DNA from: Streptomyces gossypii
GTDB lineage: Bacteria > Actinomycetota > Actinomycetes > Streptomycetales > Streptomycetaceae
Assembly: GCF_025165795.1 (NCBI RefSeq)
Contig: NZ_JAJAGO010000011.1
Span: 248,001-312,000, forward strand
DNA length: 64,000 bases
Direction: 5' to 3'
Each line of letters begins with the position of its first letter. The stretch's first letter is position 1. Below the pieces are notes generated by a model. That model had not been told where the DNA came from. It did not search any database and saw only the letters and a program-made list of their open reading frames with translations. Of the stretch, positions 54,587 through 62,472 are shown one piece after another. The position numbers were made by a program, and so were the translations under genes.

Positions 54587-55528
54587 TTACAGGTCGAGCT
54601 GGCATTCCCGCGTGCGATGCGTCGGACGGTAGCCGAGTGCGTCATTGATGCGGCGCATGTACGCGTTGCTGTCCGCCGTGTCCGTCAGCAGTCCGGCGAG
54701 CTCGGGGTGGCGTGCCGCCGCCTGCCGTACCGACTCGGCCTTCATCCAGGCGCCGAGGCCGTGCCCACGGTGGGCGGGCAGCACACCCGTCCCGTAGTGC
54801 TGCCCGTCGCCCTTGCCGTCACCGGGCACCACGATCTCGGTGAATCCGGCGATGGAGCCGTCGGACTCGTCGACGGCGGCGACCGTGTACAGCAGGTCGC
54901 CGCGCCGGGCGATTGCCGCCGCCGCGTCCCGGACGCGCTCGACGTCCCAGATCACGGTGCCGTAGTCGGTGTCGTCCATCGGCATGTCGTCCATGGCGTG
55001 ACGGGAGTGGGCAAAGGTGACCGCCAGTTCGTCGGGCACCGTCCCGGCCCAGGACACCAGGCGGTAACCGGGACACGACCGGGTGGCCGTGGCGGTGAGT
55101 GCGCCGAGCGGACCGGAACCCGCGGCTGCCCCGGAATCCGCGGCCACCCCGGAATCCGCCGTCGCGCCGGAAAGGGAAAGCCGCGCGTGGGTCAGGGTGA
55201 GGACCGTACGGAAGCCGCGTACGGACAGGAACCGGGCGCCCGGCGATTCGGCCCGGGCCTCCGCCACCAGGCTGCGGCGGCCGTGCTCCCGCGCGGCGGC
55301 GACGGCCGCCGCCAGCAACCGCGAACCGACGCCACGGTGGCGCTCGGCGGGGTGGACGGTGAGCGTCAGTTCAGCGAGATGGTCCTGCCCGGATCGGGTG
55401 AAGAGGCGCAGCCCGGCCGTGCCGAGGGGAGCGCCCCCGGCGCGTCCCTCGTCGGTGGCGAGCCACACCAGGCGGTGGCCCGCGGAGGTGATGGCGGGGT
55501 CGGTCAGTGGGGTGAGGCGAAGTGACAC
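54587..55528 (-). CDS. double-domain GNAT acetyltransferase
   Basis: A 313-residue protein carrying two GNAT domains. The first holds LTVHPAERHRGVGSRLLAAA and the second GTGVLPAHRGHGLGAWMKAESV with NAYMRRINDALGYRPT; both have the R/Q-x-x-G-x-G/A acetyl-CoA loop. A Gly/Ala/Ser linker made of repeated DSGAAAGS-like units joins them. GTG at 55528 has GGAG five bases upstream. Similar proteins acetylate aminoglycosides or mycothiol precursors, but no substrate can be inferred. Confidence 0.88.
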   Translation of the reverse strand: MSLRLTPLTDPAITSAGHRLVWLATDEGRAGGAPLGTAGLRLFTRSGQDHLAELTLTVHPAERHRGVGSRLLAAAVAAAREHGRRSLVAEARAESPGARFLSVRGFRTVLTLTHARLSLSGATADSGVAADSGAAAGSGPLGALTATATRSCPGYRLVSWAGTVPDELAVTFAHSRHAMDDMPMDDTDYGTVIWDVERVRDAAAAIARRGDLLYTVAAVDESDGSIAGFTEIVVPGDGKGDGQHYGTGVLPAHRGHGLGAWMKAESVRQAAARHPELAGLLTDTADSNAYMRRINDALGYRPTHRTRECQLDL

Positions 55529-55668
55529 GGTGTCTCCGTCGTCATGAGAAGGGGAAAGCTGCCGGTACGCGAGTCCAACCCCTCGGCATGTGTGCGCATG
55601 AGCCGTACACCTCCTCCTCGGACGACGCCGCCCGTCCGGACGACGCGGAGAACTTAGCCCGCCGGCGA

Positions 55669-56256
55669 TCACGCCGCAACGCCTTTCCCGCTCCGGCCGC
55701 TCTCCCGGTGCCTTCGGTGGTAGGAGAGGGTGACGCAGGCCAGCAGCGGGCCCCAGGCGAGCACCGGGAGATAGCAGGCGCGCATCAGCCAGAGCCAGCC
55801 GCCATCCAGTTCGCCCGCACCCGGGTCCACCACGAAGGTCTGCACGAGGGGCACCACGGTGAACACCAGCGTCAGCAGTACCGCGCCGGCCGCCGCCACC
55901 CGTACGGCCGTCCTCGGAACCACCGGCCGCCCGCCCAGCACCGGCACCCAGCGCGGCACGGCCTCGCCCCACGGGCGTACCAGCCCCAGCGTCAGGAACG
56001 CCAGCACCTCGGCCAGCAGGCTCAGGCCGAGCATGTACACAGTTCCCGAGCCCGGCGCCTGGTAGTTCTCGCGCATGACCTCCGCGCTGTAGCCGAGCGG
56101 GACACCCACGGCGAGCAGAGAGCGCCACAGGCTGGACGGCAGTACGCACAGCACCGTCAGATGCGCGGCACGCACCGCCCACCGCTCCGGCGGCCGTACG
56201 GGAGCGGGTGCGGATTCGACTGCGGCCGGACTGGTCGTCGTCTCAACTGTGTTCAC
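55669..56256 (-). CDS. multi-pass membrane protein, paralogue of the one at 22806
   Basis: A 195-residue membrane protein with four hydrophobic segments. LGLVRPWGEAVPRWVPVLGG is shared with the protein at 22806-23384. The GTG at 56256 is chosen; a GTG seven codons upstream is possible. Role unknown. Confidence 0.75.
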   Translation of the reverse strand: MNTVETTTSPAAVESAPAPVRPPERWAVRAAHLTVLCVLPSSLWRSLLAVGVPLGYSAEVMRENYQAPGSGTVYMLGLSLLAEVLAFLTLGLVRPWGEAVPRWVPVLGGRPVVPRTAVRVAAAGAVLLTLVFTVVPLVQTFVVDPGAGELDGGWLWLMRACYLPVLAWGPLLACVTLSYHRRHRESGRSGKGVAA

Positions 56257-56347
56257 CCCGCGATGGTGCCGCCTCACAGCGGCTCATGGCATCGCTCCGG
56301 AGGCTGGGTACCGGTACGTCTCCAGGATGATCTCCGCGCCTCGACCG

Positions 56348-57286
56348 TCACCCCTGCCGGTCTTCGGCGGAGCGATTGGCGGACGTTTCGGCCGTCACCA
56401 GCCAGCAGGTGCTGCGCAACCGGACCGCTCCGTCGCGCTCGTGACCGCGCAGCGCATCCGTGAGCGCCCGCCGGGCACGCTGCCGGTCGTCCGGCCCGGC
56501 CTGGCTGATCAGATGGCGTCCGGGGCCGGAGTCCAGCAGGAAGGCCGCCGCATCGTCCGCATCCCGGCCCCAGACCCCGTACGCCTGGGTGCGTACGGTC
56601 GCGATCTGCCCGAATCCGGCGGCGGTCAGCACCTCGCGGACGTGGTCCGGGTCCGCCAGCGAGAACATCCCGGGACCGCCCGGCTCGCCGAAGCCCCCGA
56701 CGGGCAGGTAGGGGCGCAGCGCGGCCATCGCGTGCAGCCACTCGTTGTCCTGCGGGTCCGCGGCGCAGACGAACGCCATCCGGCCGCCGGGGCGCAGAGC
56801 GGCCCCGATGTTCGTGAAGGCCGCCACGGGGTCGGCGAAATACATCACTCCGTACCGGCTGATCATCACATCGAAGGTGCCGGGTTCGAACTGCTTGGTC
56901 TGGGCGTCGCCCCGTTCGAAGGTCGCGTTGGCGACGCCCTCCTCCCGTGCGGACTCGCTGGCGCGCGTCAGCATGGGGGCGGACAGGTCCAGGCCGGTGG
57001 CCCATCCGTGAGCCGCCCGGGCCGCGGCGAGCCGGGTCGTACGGCCGGCGCCGCAGCCGACGTCCAGGACGCGGTCTCGCGCTCCGATCGCGGCGGCGGT
57101 GAGCAGGGGCTCGTTGAACCCTTCGTTGACGGCGTCCCAACGGTCCTGATGCCGGGCCCAGTGGGCGCCCTCGTAGCCGTTCCACGCCCTTTCCTGCTCG
57201 GGGTCGGCGGCGGCACCGGTCGACTCGGCGTGGTCGGCGTGGTCGGCGTTGCGGGTGTTGTGGGTGGGGTCGGTAGTCGTCTGCAT
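56348..57286 (-). CDS. class I SAM-dependent methyltransferase
   Basis: A 312-residue methyltransferase with motif I RVLDVGCGAGRTTRLAA, motif II GLDLSAPMLTRA, and FDVMISRYGVMYFADPVAAFTNIGAALRPGGRMAF. It is of the UbiE/ArsM-like size and divergent from a TetR gene with two palindromes between, exactly like the pair at 26248/27142, although the two methyltransferases belong to different subgroups. Confidence 0.9.
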   Translation of the reverse strand: MQTTTDPTHNTRNADHADHAESTGAAADPEQERAWNGYEGAHWARHQDRWDAVNEGFNEPLLTAAAIGARDRVLDVGCGAGRTTRLAAARAAHGWATGLDLSAPMLTRASESAREEGVANATFERGDAQTKQFEPGTFDVMISRYGVMYFADPVAAFTNIGAALRPGGRMAFVCAADPQDNEWLHAMAALRPYLPVGGFGEPGGPGMFSLADPDHVREVLTAAGFGQIATVRTQAYGVWGRDADDAAAFLLDSGPGRHLISQAGPDDRQRARRALTDALRGHERDGAVRLRSTCWLVTAETSANRSAEDRQG

Positions 57287-57328
57287 GGGTGCCTCTCCGG
57301 AGGATACGGCCGGTGCGGCCCGATAGTA

Positions 57329-57365
57329 TGGGCGTGCGCCCAAACAATATGGGCACACGCCCATA
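57329..57365. promoter_or_regulatory. twin palindromic operators of the second methyltransferase/TetR pair
   Basis: TGGGCG-TG-CGCCCA (57329-57342) and TATGGGC-ACAC-GCCCATA (57348-57365) are both perfect inverted repeats in the divergent gap. They share the GGGC..GCCC core and close spacing of the two sites at 27065-27101. Confidence 0.75.
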
Positions 57366-57440
57366 CTTGCAAGACCCGCCAGCCGTACGACGGCGCCGGC
57401 AGCCCGTACGGTAGGCGCGTACCAAGAGAGGCGGTCCCCC

Positions 57441-58046
57441 ATGTCACCGCGCGGAGTGGCGATTCCCGACGTGCGCGAGCGGCTGTTCAGCGCCGCCGAA
57501 CGAGTGCTCGCCCGCGAAGGGCCAGGCGCCTTGACGGGCCGCGCGATCACCGGCGAGGCGGGCTGCGCGAAGGGGATGCTGAACGCCCATTTCGCGGGGT
57601 TGGACGAGTTCCTCGCCGAGTTGCTGCTGGACCGCTTCTCCCGCGCGGCACGCCAGGCCGGCGAACTGCCCGCGCGGGCGGGCCAGGCCGACGTCGCCGA
57701 CAACCTCCGTACGGTCACGCTCGCGCTGCTCTCCTCGACGGGCCCGGCCCTCACCGGCCTGACCCTGGCCCGCCCCGGCGCGTCCCAGCGGGTCCGGGAG
57801 GCGCTGCGGGCGGGGGCGCCCGGCTTCGCGGCGATCCAGTCCTCGATCACCGACTACCTGGAAGCGGAACGGCGTCTCGGCCGGGTCACGGACGGCACGG
57901 ACACCGCAGCGGTCGCACTCGCGCTCATCGGGACCATCCACCATCTCCTGATGACGGCCGACTGGTCGGGCACCCCGGACCCGGGCGGGCAGGCGGAGCA
58001 ACTGGTGACCATGCTCGCCGGCGCGGCTACCGGCGGCGGCGCGTAG
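57441..58046 (+). CDS. TetR-family transcriptional regulator
   Basis: A 201-residue TetR regulator: LAREGPGALTGRAITGEAGCAKGMLNAHF is the HTH. It is a paralogue of the TetR at 27142 (same HTH words and C-terminal ALALIGTIHHL). It probably binds the two palindromes upstream and represses the divergent methyltransferase. Confidence 0.9.
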   Translation: MSPRGVAIPDVRERLFSAAERVLAREGPGALTGRAITGEAGCAKGMLNAHFAGLDEFLAELLLDRFSRAARQAGELPARAGQADVADNLRTVTLALLSSTGPALTGLTLARPGASQRVREALRAGAPGFAAIQSSITDYLEAERRLGRVTDGTDTAAVALALIGTIHHLLMTADWSGTPDPGGQAEQLVTMLAGAATGGGA

Positions 58047-58180
58047 GGGCGGAGAGGCGGGAGGGCCGAAGGGGATGGCCCCGGACGCCTTCGGTCGCTC
58101 CATCGGCGCGGCGTGTCACGGAAGGTGATCTGCCGGGATCACGTAGCGTCGCGGTCGCCCGTCACGCCGAGGAGTCGCGC

Positions 58181-58687
58181 ATGTCGTATCCCGAGCCACG
58201 CTATGCGGGGGAGACCGGCCAGGTCAGCGCGGTGCGACGACCGGCCGAAGCCCCGGCCGAAGTGGTCTCCCCTGAAGGCGGCACCATCCACTACCTCGCC
58301 ACCCAGGCCACCACGGAGGGCGACTTCGGCCTCTACCGGCTGGACATGGCGCCGCAGACACCGGGGCCACGGGCGCACTTCCACCGGTCCATCGCGGAGT
58401 CGTTCTTCGTACTGGCGGGCACAGTCACTCTGTTCGACGGGCAGCGGTGGGCCAGCAGCCAGACCGGCGACTTCCTTTACGTGCCGGCGGGCGGGCTGCA
58501 CGGATTCCGCAACGATTCCCCCGAACCAGCGTCCATGCTGCTGCTCTTCACACCGGGTGCGCCACGCGAGGAGTACTTCGAACGTCTGGGGGAGATGGTC
58601 CGTCACGGCGGGGAGGAACTGGCGGAGTTCCTCGTCCGCCACGACACCTTCTTCGTCGACGCCGAGGGCGATCCCCGCCCTGTCTGA
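58181..58687 (+). CDS. cupin-domain protein
   Basis: A 168-residue single-domain cupin. The metal-binding motif 1 is RAHFHRSIAESFFVLAGTV (His66, His68, Glu73) and motif 2 is GDFLYVPAGGLHGFRND (His107). It may be a small-molecule isomerase, dioxygenase or sensor; reaction unknown. A GAGGAG sequence precedes the ATG at 58181. It could be co-transcribed with the TetR gene. Confidence 0.87.
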   Translation: MSYPEPRYAGETGQVSAVRRPAEAPAEVVSPEGGTIHYLATQATTEGDFGLYRLDMAPQTPGPRAHFHRSIAESFFVLAGTVTLFDGQRWASSQTGDFLYVPAGGLHGFRNDSPEPASMLLLFTPGAPREEYFERLGEMVRHGGEELAEFLVRHDTFFVDAEGDPRPV

Positions 58688-58766
58688 CCGGACCGTGCCC
58701 CGCCTGCTTCGCAAGAGTGAAAGCGAGAACCCGCCCCGACGGAATCCAGACGGAACAGGACCACCG

Positions 58767-59291
58767 ATGCCGCTCGCCGGGAAGACGCTGATCACCGGTA
58801 CCAGCACCGGCACCGGCACCGGCACCGGCGCCACCGCCGCCCGCGCCTTCTCCGACGCGGGCGGCCCGGGCAACTCCGACCGGCCGCAGGCCCCGCTGAC
58901 CGAGACCTCCGCAGAACGGTTCGATTCGGCGTTCGGCCTGAACCTGCGGGGAGCGTCCGTGCCTCCGCCATGAGGCACCGGCGATGCTCGCACCCGGCCG
59001 GCGGCACCGTCGTCAACACTCCACCGGTTCCGGCCCGACAGGCGGGCGCACGGCCTCGGCCCGTACACCGCCGCCAAGCATGGCTTTTACAAGGGCCGAC
59101 CAAGGCAGCCGCCCTCGAAAGACTGGCCACGCTCCGGACGAGTACCGGCGAGCCGCCCGCCGACGCCATGCCGATGTGCCGAGGCGGGCCGCCGGGCCGG
59201 GCGGGCGGAGGAGGTGGCCGTGGCGGCCGTATGGCTGTCCTCGGAGGAGGCGGGCGCTCGTGGCCGAGCGCGTTCAGCTCACCGTGCGCCC
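58767..59291 (+). pseudogene. degenerate short-chain dehydrogenase (SDR) gene
   Basis: From ATG 58767 the start MPLAGKTLITGTSTGTGTG resembles an SDR Rossmann motif, expanded by CACCGG repeats. AERFDSAFGLNLRGA, then GTVVN in another frame, a PYTAAKHGF-like word and finally EEVAVAAVWLSSEEA are the expected later SDR segments, but they lie in different frames and much of the central sequence is missing. The gene is broken by several indels. Confidence 0.6.
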
Positions 59292-59864
59292 TCAGTGGGC
59301 CTTCGCCGGATACAGACAACCAGTCTCCGGATACGGACCGTTGACCCCGGCCGACACCTGGGACTCGTTCACCAGCCCCGTGACGCACGCGCTTCCACCC
59401 ACCCGGACTCCGTACATCGCACCAGGCTGCTCGACCCAGTCCATCAGGTCGTTGTCCCACTCCGCGCGCGGGGGGTGGACCCTCGTGTCCTCCGCACGGA
59501 AGCCGAGGCCGAGCAGGGCCGGACGTACCTCCTCAGGATCGATACGCCCCTGCTTGCGCAGCTTTTCCAGCACCGGTCTTATGCGTTCGACGTCCGCACG
59601 CGCCGTCTTCTCGTCGGCTGCTGTCATCTGACCGGGGCGGCGTGCGACGTTGTTGTCCCCGTGATGCGGGGCGCCGTCGACCACACCCGGTTCGACGTAC
59701 GGGCTCGGCGGCACGGCCGTGGAGGAGGCCCCCGGGCTGCCTTTCCCCTTTCCCTCCTCCGGCCGCTCACCCTCCCCCCGTTTGACGGCACACCCGGAGA
59801 GGGACGCGGCCAACACGACGACGGCCATGGCCGCTAGCACCCCGGAACCTCTGTGTACGAACAT
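59292..59864 (-). CDS. secreted lipoprotein of unknown function
   Basis: A 190-residue lipoprotein with a typical signal peptide and lipobox LSGC (Cys25), a Pro/Gly/Ser linker and a globular part with TARADVERIRPVLEKLRKQG and ACVTGLVNESQVSAGVNGPY. Two cysteines in the C-terminal domain may form a disulphide. No family is recognised by name. ATG at 59864. Confidence 0.75.
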   Translation of the reverse strand: MFVHRGSGVLAAMAVVVLAASLSGCAVKRGEGERPEEGKGKGSPGASSTAVPPSPYVEPGVVDGAPHHGDNNVARRPGQMTAADEKTARADVERIRPVLEKLRKQGRIDPEEVRPALLGLGFRAEDTRVHPPRAEWDNDLMDWVEQPGAMYGVRVGGSACVTGLVNESQVSAGVNGPYPETGCLYPAKAH

Positions 59865-60242
59865 GCGCCCGAGCCAACCACGGCAGCCCACCTCACACCT
59901 GAGTACGCATACTCAGGGCACACTGCACCTCCGTGAGGGCGGGGCGCCCGAGGGCATACTCTCGCTGTTCGGGGCTGCGGTCCTGGCTCTGCTGGGGCAG
60001 GTCAAGGCGGATCGCGCATCCTGCTGCGGCCCGAACAGCCCGCTCGGCGCGCCTCTGTTGAGACCCATGTGGCATGAGGGGCAGAAGTGCGCACATGACG
60101 GGTATCTATTCCTAAGAGATGTCCAGCCGCTGTGGATGACGAGACCCACGCAACCGGTCCCCCCGCTAACGTCGTGTGAGGGGACAATGTACTGACGGCG
60201 GTTGACGGCTGTAGGCAGACGGTTGAGGGAGGCACGTCCGGC
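59865..60242. other. intergenic region upstream of the conjugation-like operon
   Basis: About 380 bp without a convincing gene. It must hold the promoters of the divergent lipoprotein gene and of the operon starting at 60243. The sequence is slightly less GC-rich than its surroundings. No clear promoter, operator or inverted repeat could be singled out. Confidence 0.4.
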
Positions 60243-61136
60243 ATGAGCATCGGCGGCGACGACTACGACGAGCGCGGTCGTCCGGGCGGGTCGGGCCCGT
60301 CCACGGGACGCGGCTCGGCCCGCCAGGGGACGCGCACCCGGCTGCCTGGTGAGGACGGTGACGTCTACGGTGTCGGCAGACGCTCCGCCGCCCGGCCAGG
60401 ACGGAGCCTCCTTACCGTGCTGAGCGTGGTGGTATTGCTCATCGCGGCCATCGCCTTCGCGAACCGGGGCGGCGACTCCGGCTCCGAGGCGGATGGTGGC
60501 AGCGGCGGCTCCCAGGCGAAGAACCCCGAGGGCGGCGAGGCGCAACCGACGGCACCGACGGGCGAGAAGCCCGTCAGCGGCAAGGACGGCACGACGGGCA
60601 TCCCGTCCGGCTTCCCGCAGACGGAGCAGGGCGCGCAGAGCGCGGCGACGAACTACGCGGTGGTCCTGTCGTCCGGTGAGATCACCAAGCCGGACAGCCG
60701 TGACGACGTCGTGCAGCAAGTTTTCACTCCGTCCAAGATCGCGGAGACGCAATCGAAGATGGACCAGGTGTACTCCGCCGAGACCCTGGACAAAATCGGG
60801 CTCGAAGAGGACGGCACCGCCAAGGACGGTCTGGCTTACGTCTCGCGAACTGCTCCCATAGGCACCACGGTGGTGGATTTCAGCAGCAACTCGGCCAAGG
60901 TCGACGTCTGGTGTACGGGCGTTTTCGGGACGGCCGGCGAAGAGTCGACGACCCCGGTGACGAGCGACTGGTTCACGATGCGCTTCAACTTGTCTTGGGT
61001 TGAGAGCGACTGGAAGGTTCAGGGCTTCACACAGAAGGACGGCCCGGCTCCAGTCACGGGTGACAATAGGGCTTCTGGCGCTGACGAGATTGCCAAGGCA
61101 GTTGAGCAGTTCGGAGGGTTCACCTATGCCCGATAA
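60243..61136 (+). CDS. TcpC/VirB8-like conjugation-type membrane protein
   Basis: A 297-residue protein: a charged cytoplasmic start, one membrane helix (about 58-75), a Gly/Ser/Glu linker and an extracellular domain with two NTF2-like stretches (AATNYAVVLSSGEI, STTPVTSDWFTMRFNLSWVES and DWKVQGF). This layout matches TcpC/VirB8-like components of Gram-positive conjugation machines. It overlaps the next gene by 11 bp. Called by architecture and context. Confidence 0.75.
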   Translation: MSIGGDDYDERGRPGGSGPSTGRGSARQGTRTRLPGEDGDVYGVGRRSAARPGRSLLTVLSVVVLLIAAIAFANRGGDSGSEADGGSGGSQAKNPEGGEAQPTAPTGEKPVSGKDGTTGIPSGFPQTEQGAQSAATNYAVVLSSGEITKPDSRDDVVQQVFTPSKIAETQSKMDQVYSAETLDKIGLEEDGTAKDGLAYVSRTAPIGTTVVDFSSNSAKVDVWCTGVFGTAGEESTTPVTSDWFTMRFNLSWVESDWKVQGFTQKDGPAPVTGDNRASGADEIAKAVEQFGGFTYAR

Positions 61137-62472
61137 TCCCCGCCGCCGACGTCGTGCGCTCTGTGTGGGCACAGCGTTGGCGGGGCTTCAGGCTGCCGCT
61201 CTGCTGACTGCGGCCCGGGCAACCGCAGAGCCCAAAGAAGACTGCGACATGGCCCTCGGTCCCGCCAAGGATCTCTGCGAGAGCGAAAAGGGTGGCAGTT
61301 CCGGTGGAGGCACCGGCGGTGGTGGGGGGCAGGCGCCTGAGCCCGAGTATCTGACTGACCCGCTCAGCTCGCTCGCCAAGGGCTTCGCGGAGGCGGCCGC
61401 ATGGACTATCCAACGGCTGTCGAAGCTGGTCAACGAGACGTCCAACGTCGACTTCACCAACTCTTCCTTCCTCCGCCAGTACGCCGTCGTGTTCGCCGCG
61501 TCGACGATCCTCACGCTCGTGCTGTGGCTGCTCGCCGTGGCCAAGCGGGCGGTCCGCGGCGTCCCTTTCATGGAGGCGTTCACCGAGGCGATCGGCTTTC
61601 TCTGGCTGGTCGTCCTGGCGTCCGCGTTCACGCCGCTCATCCTCTACACCGTCGTTTCGGCGACCGACTCCGTGACCCAGGCGGTGGCCACGGGCACCCA
61701 GAGCGATACCGACGCGTTCTTCGGCACGTTCGCCGAGGCCCTGGAGAAGGGCGAGGGCATCGGCGGCGGTCCGGTCATGCTGATCCTGGTTTCGCTGGTT
61801 TCCGTCATCGCCGCCGGGGTTCTGTATCTGGAACTGGTGATCCGCGCGGCGCTGCTGTACGTGGGTGCGCTGCTGGGCACCGCCGTCTACGCGGGCCTGG
61901 TGGACAAGAACCTGTGGGGCCATGTCCGCCGCTGGGCGGGCATCATGATCGCCGTGATCCTCGTCAAGCCCGTCATCATGATCGTCCTCGGACTGGCCGG
62001 GGCGCTGTCGGCGGACGACGGGCCGAACGCCGCCTCCGCCATCGTCTCCGGGCTTGCCATCATCATCCTCGCGATCTTCGCCTCAGCGATGATCTACCGC
62101 TTCGTGCCGGGCTTCGGTGACGACATCGCCAGCCACCGCAGCGCGACGCAGAAGGCGGGCAGCAAGGCCGTGGCAGCCGTCTCGTCACCCGCGCACATGC
62201 TCCGGCAGGGCATCAACACCCACGGTGCACGCGGCGACGGTGGAGGGGGAGGCGGCGGCGCGAACGCCTCCGGCGGCGGTTCGCCCCGCCCCAGCAACGC
62301 CGTGTCCGGCGGAGTGGCCGCCCACAGCACCCGCAGCGGCGGGGGCGGCAACGGCTCAGGCGGAGGCAGCGCCCGCACCCCTTCCGCACCCCCCAAGCCC
62401 AGAAACGTCGCGGACAACACGGGTTCCCGTTCGCCGCACAGCAACCGCAGCACCGGAGGTGATCGCGGGTGA
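61126..62472 (+). CDS. VirB6/TrbL-like polytopic membrane protein
   Basis: A 448-residue protein: signal-like N-terminus (RRRRRALCVGTALAG), a Gly-rich linker, then about six helices between 120 and 340 (FLRQYAVVFAASTILTLVLW, EAIGFLWLVVLASAF, LYLELVIRAALLYVGALLG and so on) and a long Gly/Ser/Asn-rich disordered tail. The layout is that of VirB6/TrbL pore proteins. Its stop overlaps the next gene's GTG (GTGA). Confidence 0.78.
   Translation: MPDNPRRRRRALCVGTALAGLQAAALLTAARATAEPKEDCDMALGPAKDLCESEKGGSSGGGTGGGGGQAPEPEYLTDPLSSLAKGFAEAAAWTIQRLSKLVNETSNVDFTNSSFLRQYAVVFAASTILTLVLWLLAVAKRAVRGVPFMEAFTEAIGFLWLVVLASAFTPLILYTVVSATDSVTQAVATGTQSDTDAFFGTFAEALEKGEGIGGGPVMLILVSLVSVIAAGVLYLELVIRAALLYVGALLGTAVYAGLVDKNLWGHVRRWAGIMIAVILVKPVIMIVLGLAGALSADDGPNAASAIVSGLAIIILAIFASAMIYRFVPGFGDDIASHRSATQKAGSKAVAAVSSPAHMLRQGINTHGARGDGGGGGGGANASGGGSPRPSNAVSGGVAAHSTRSGGGGNGSGGGSARTPSAPPKPRNVADNTGSRSPHSNRSTGGDRG

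Noticed and set aside
59719..60195. 158-codon plus-strand frame before the conjugation-like operon
   Set aside because: Its first part is antisense to the lipoprotein gene, composition is erratic, and no ribosome site or homology is evident.
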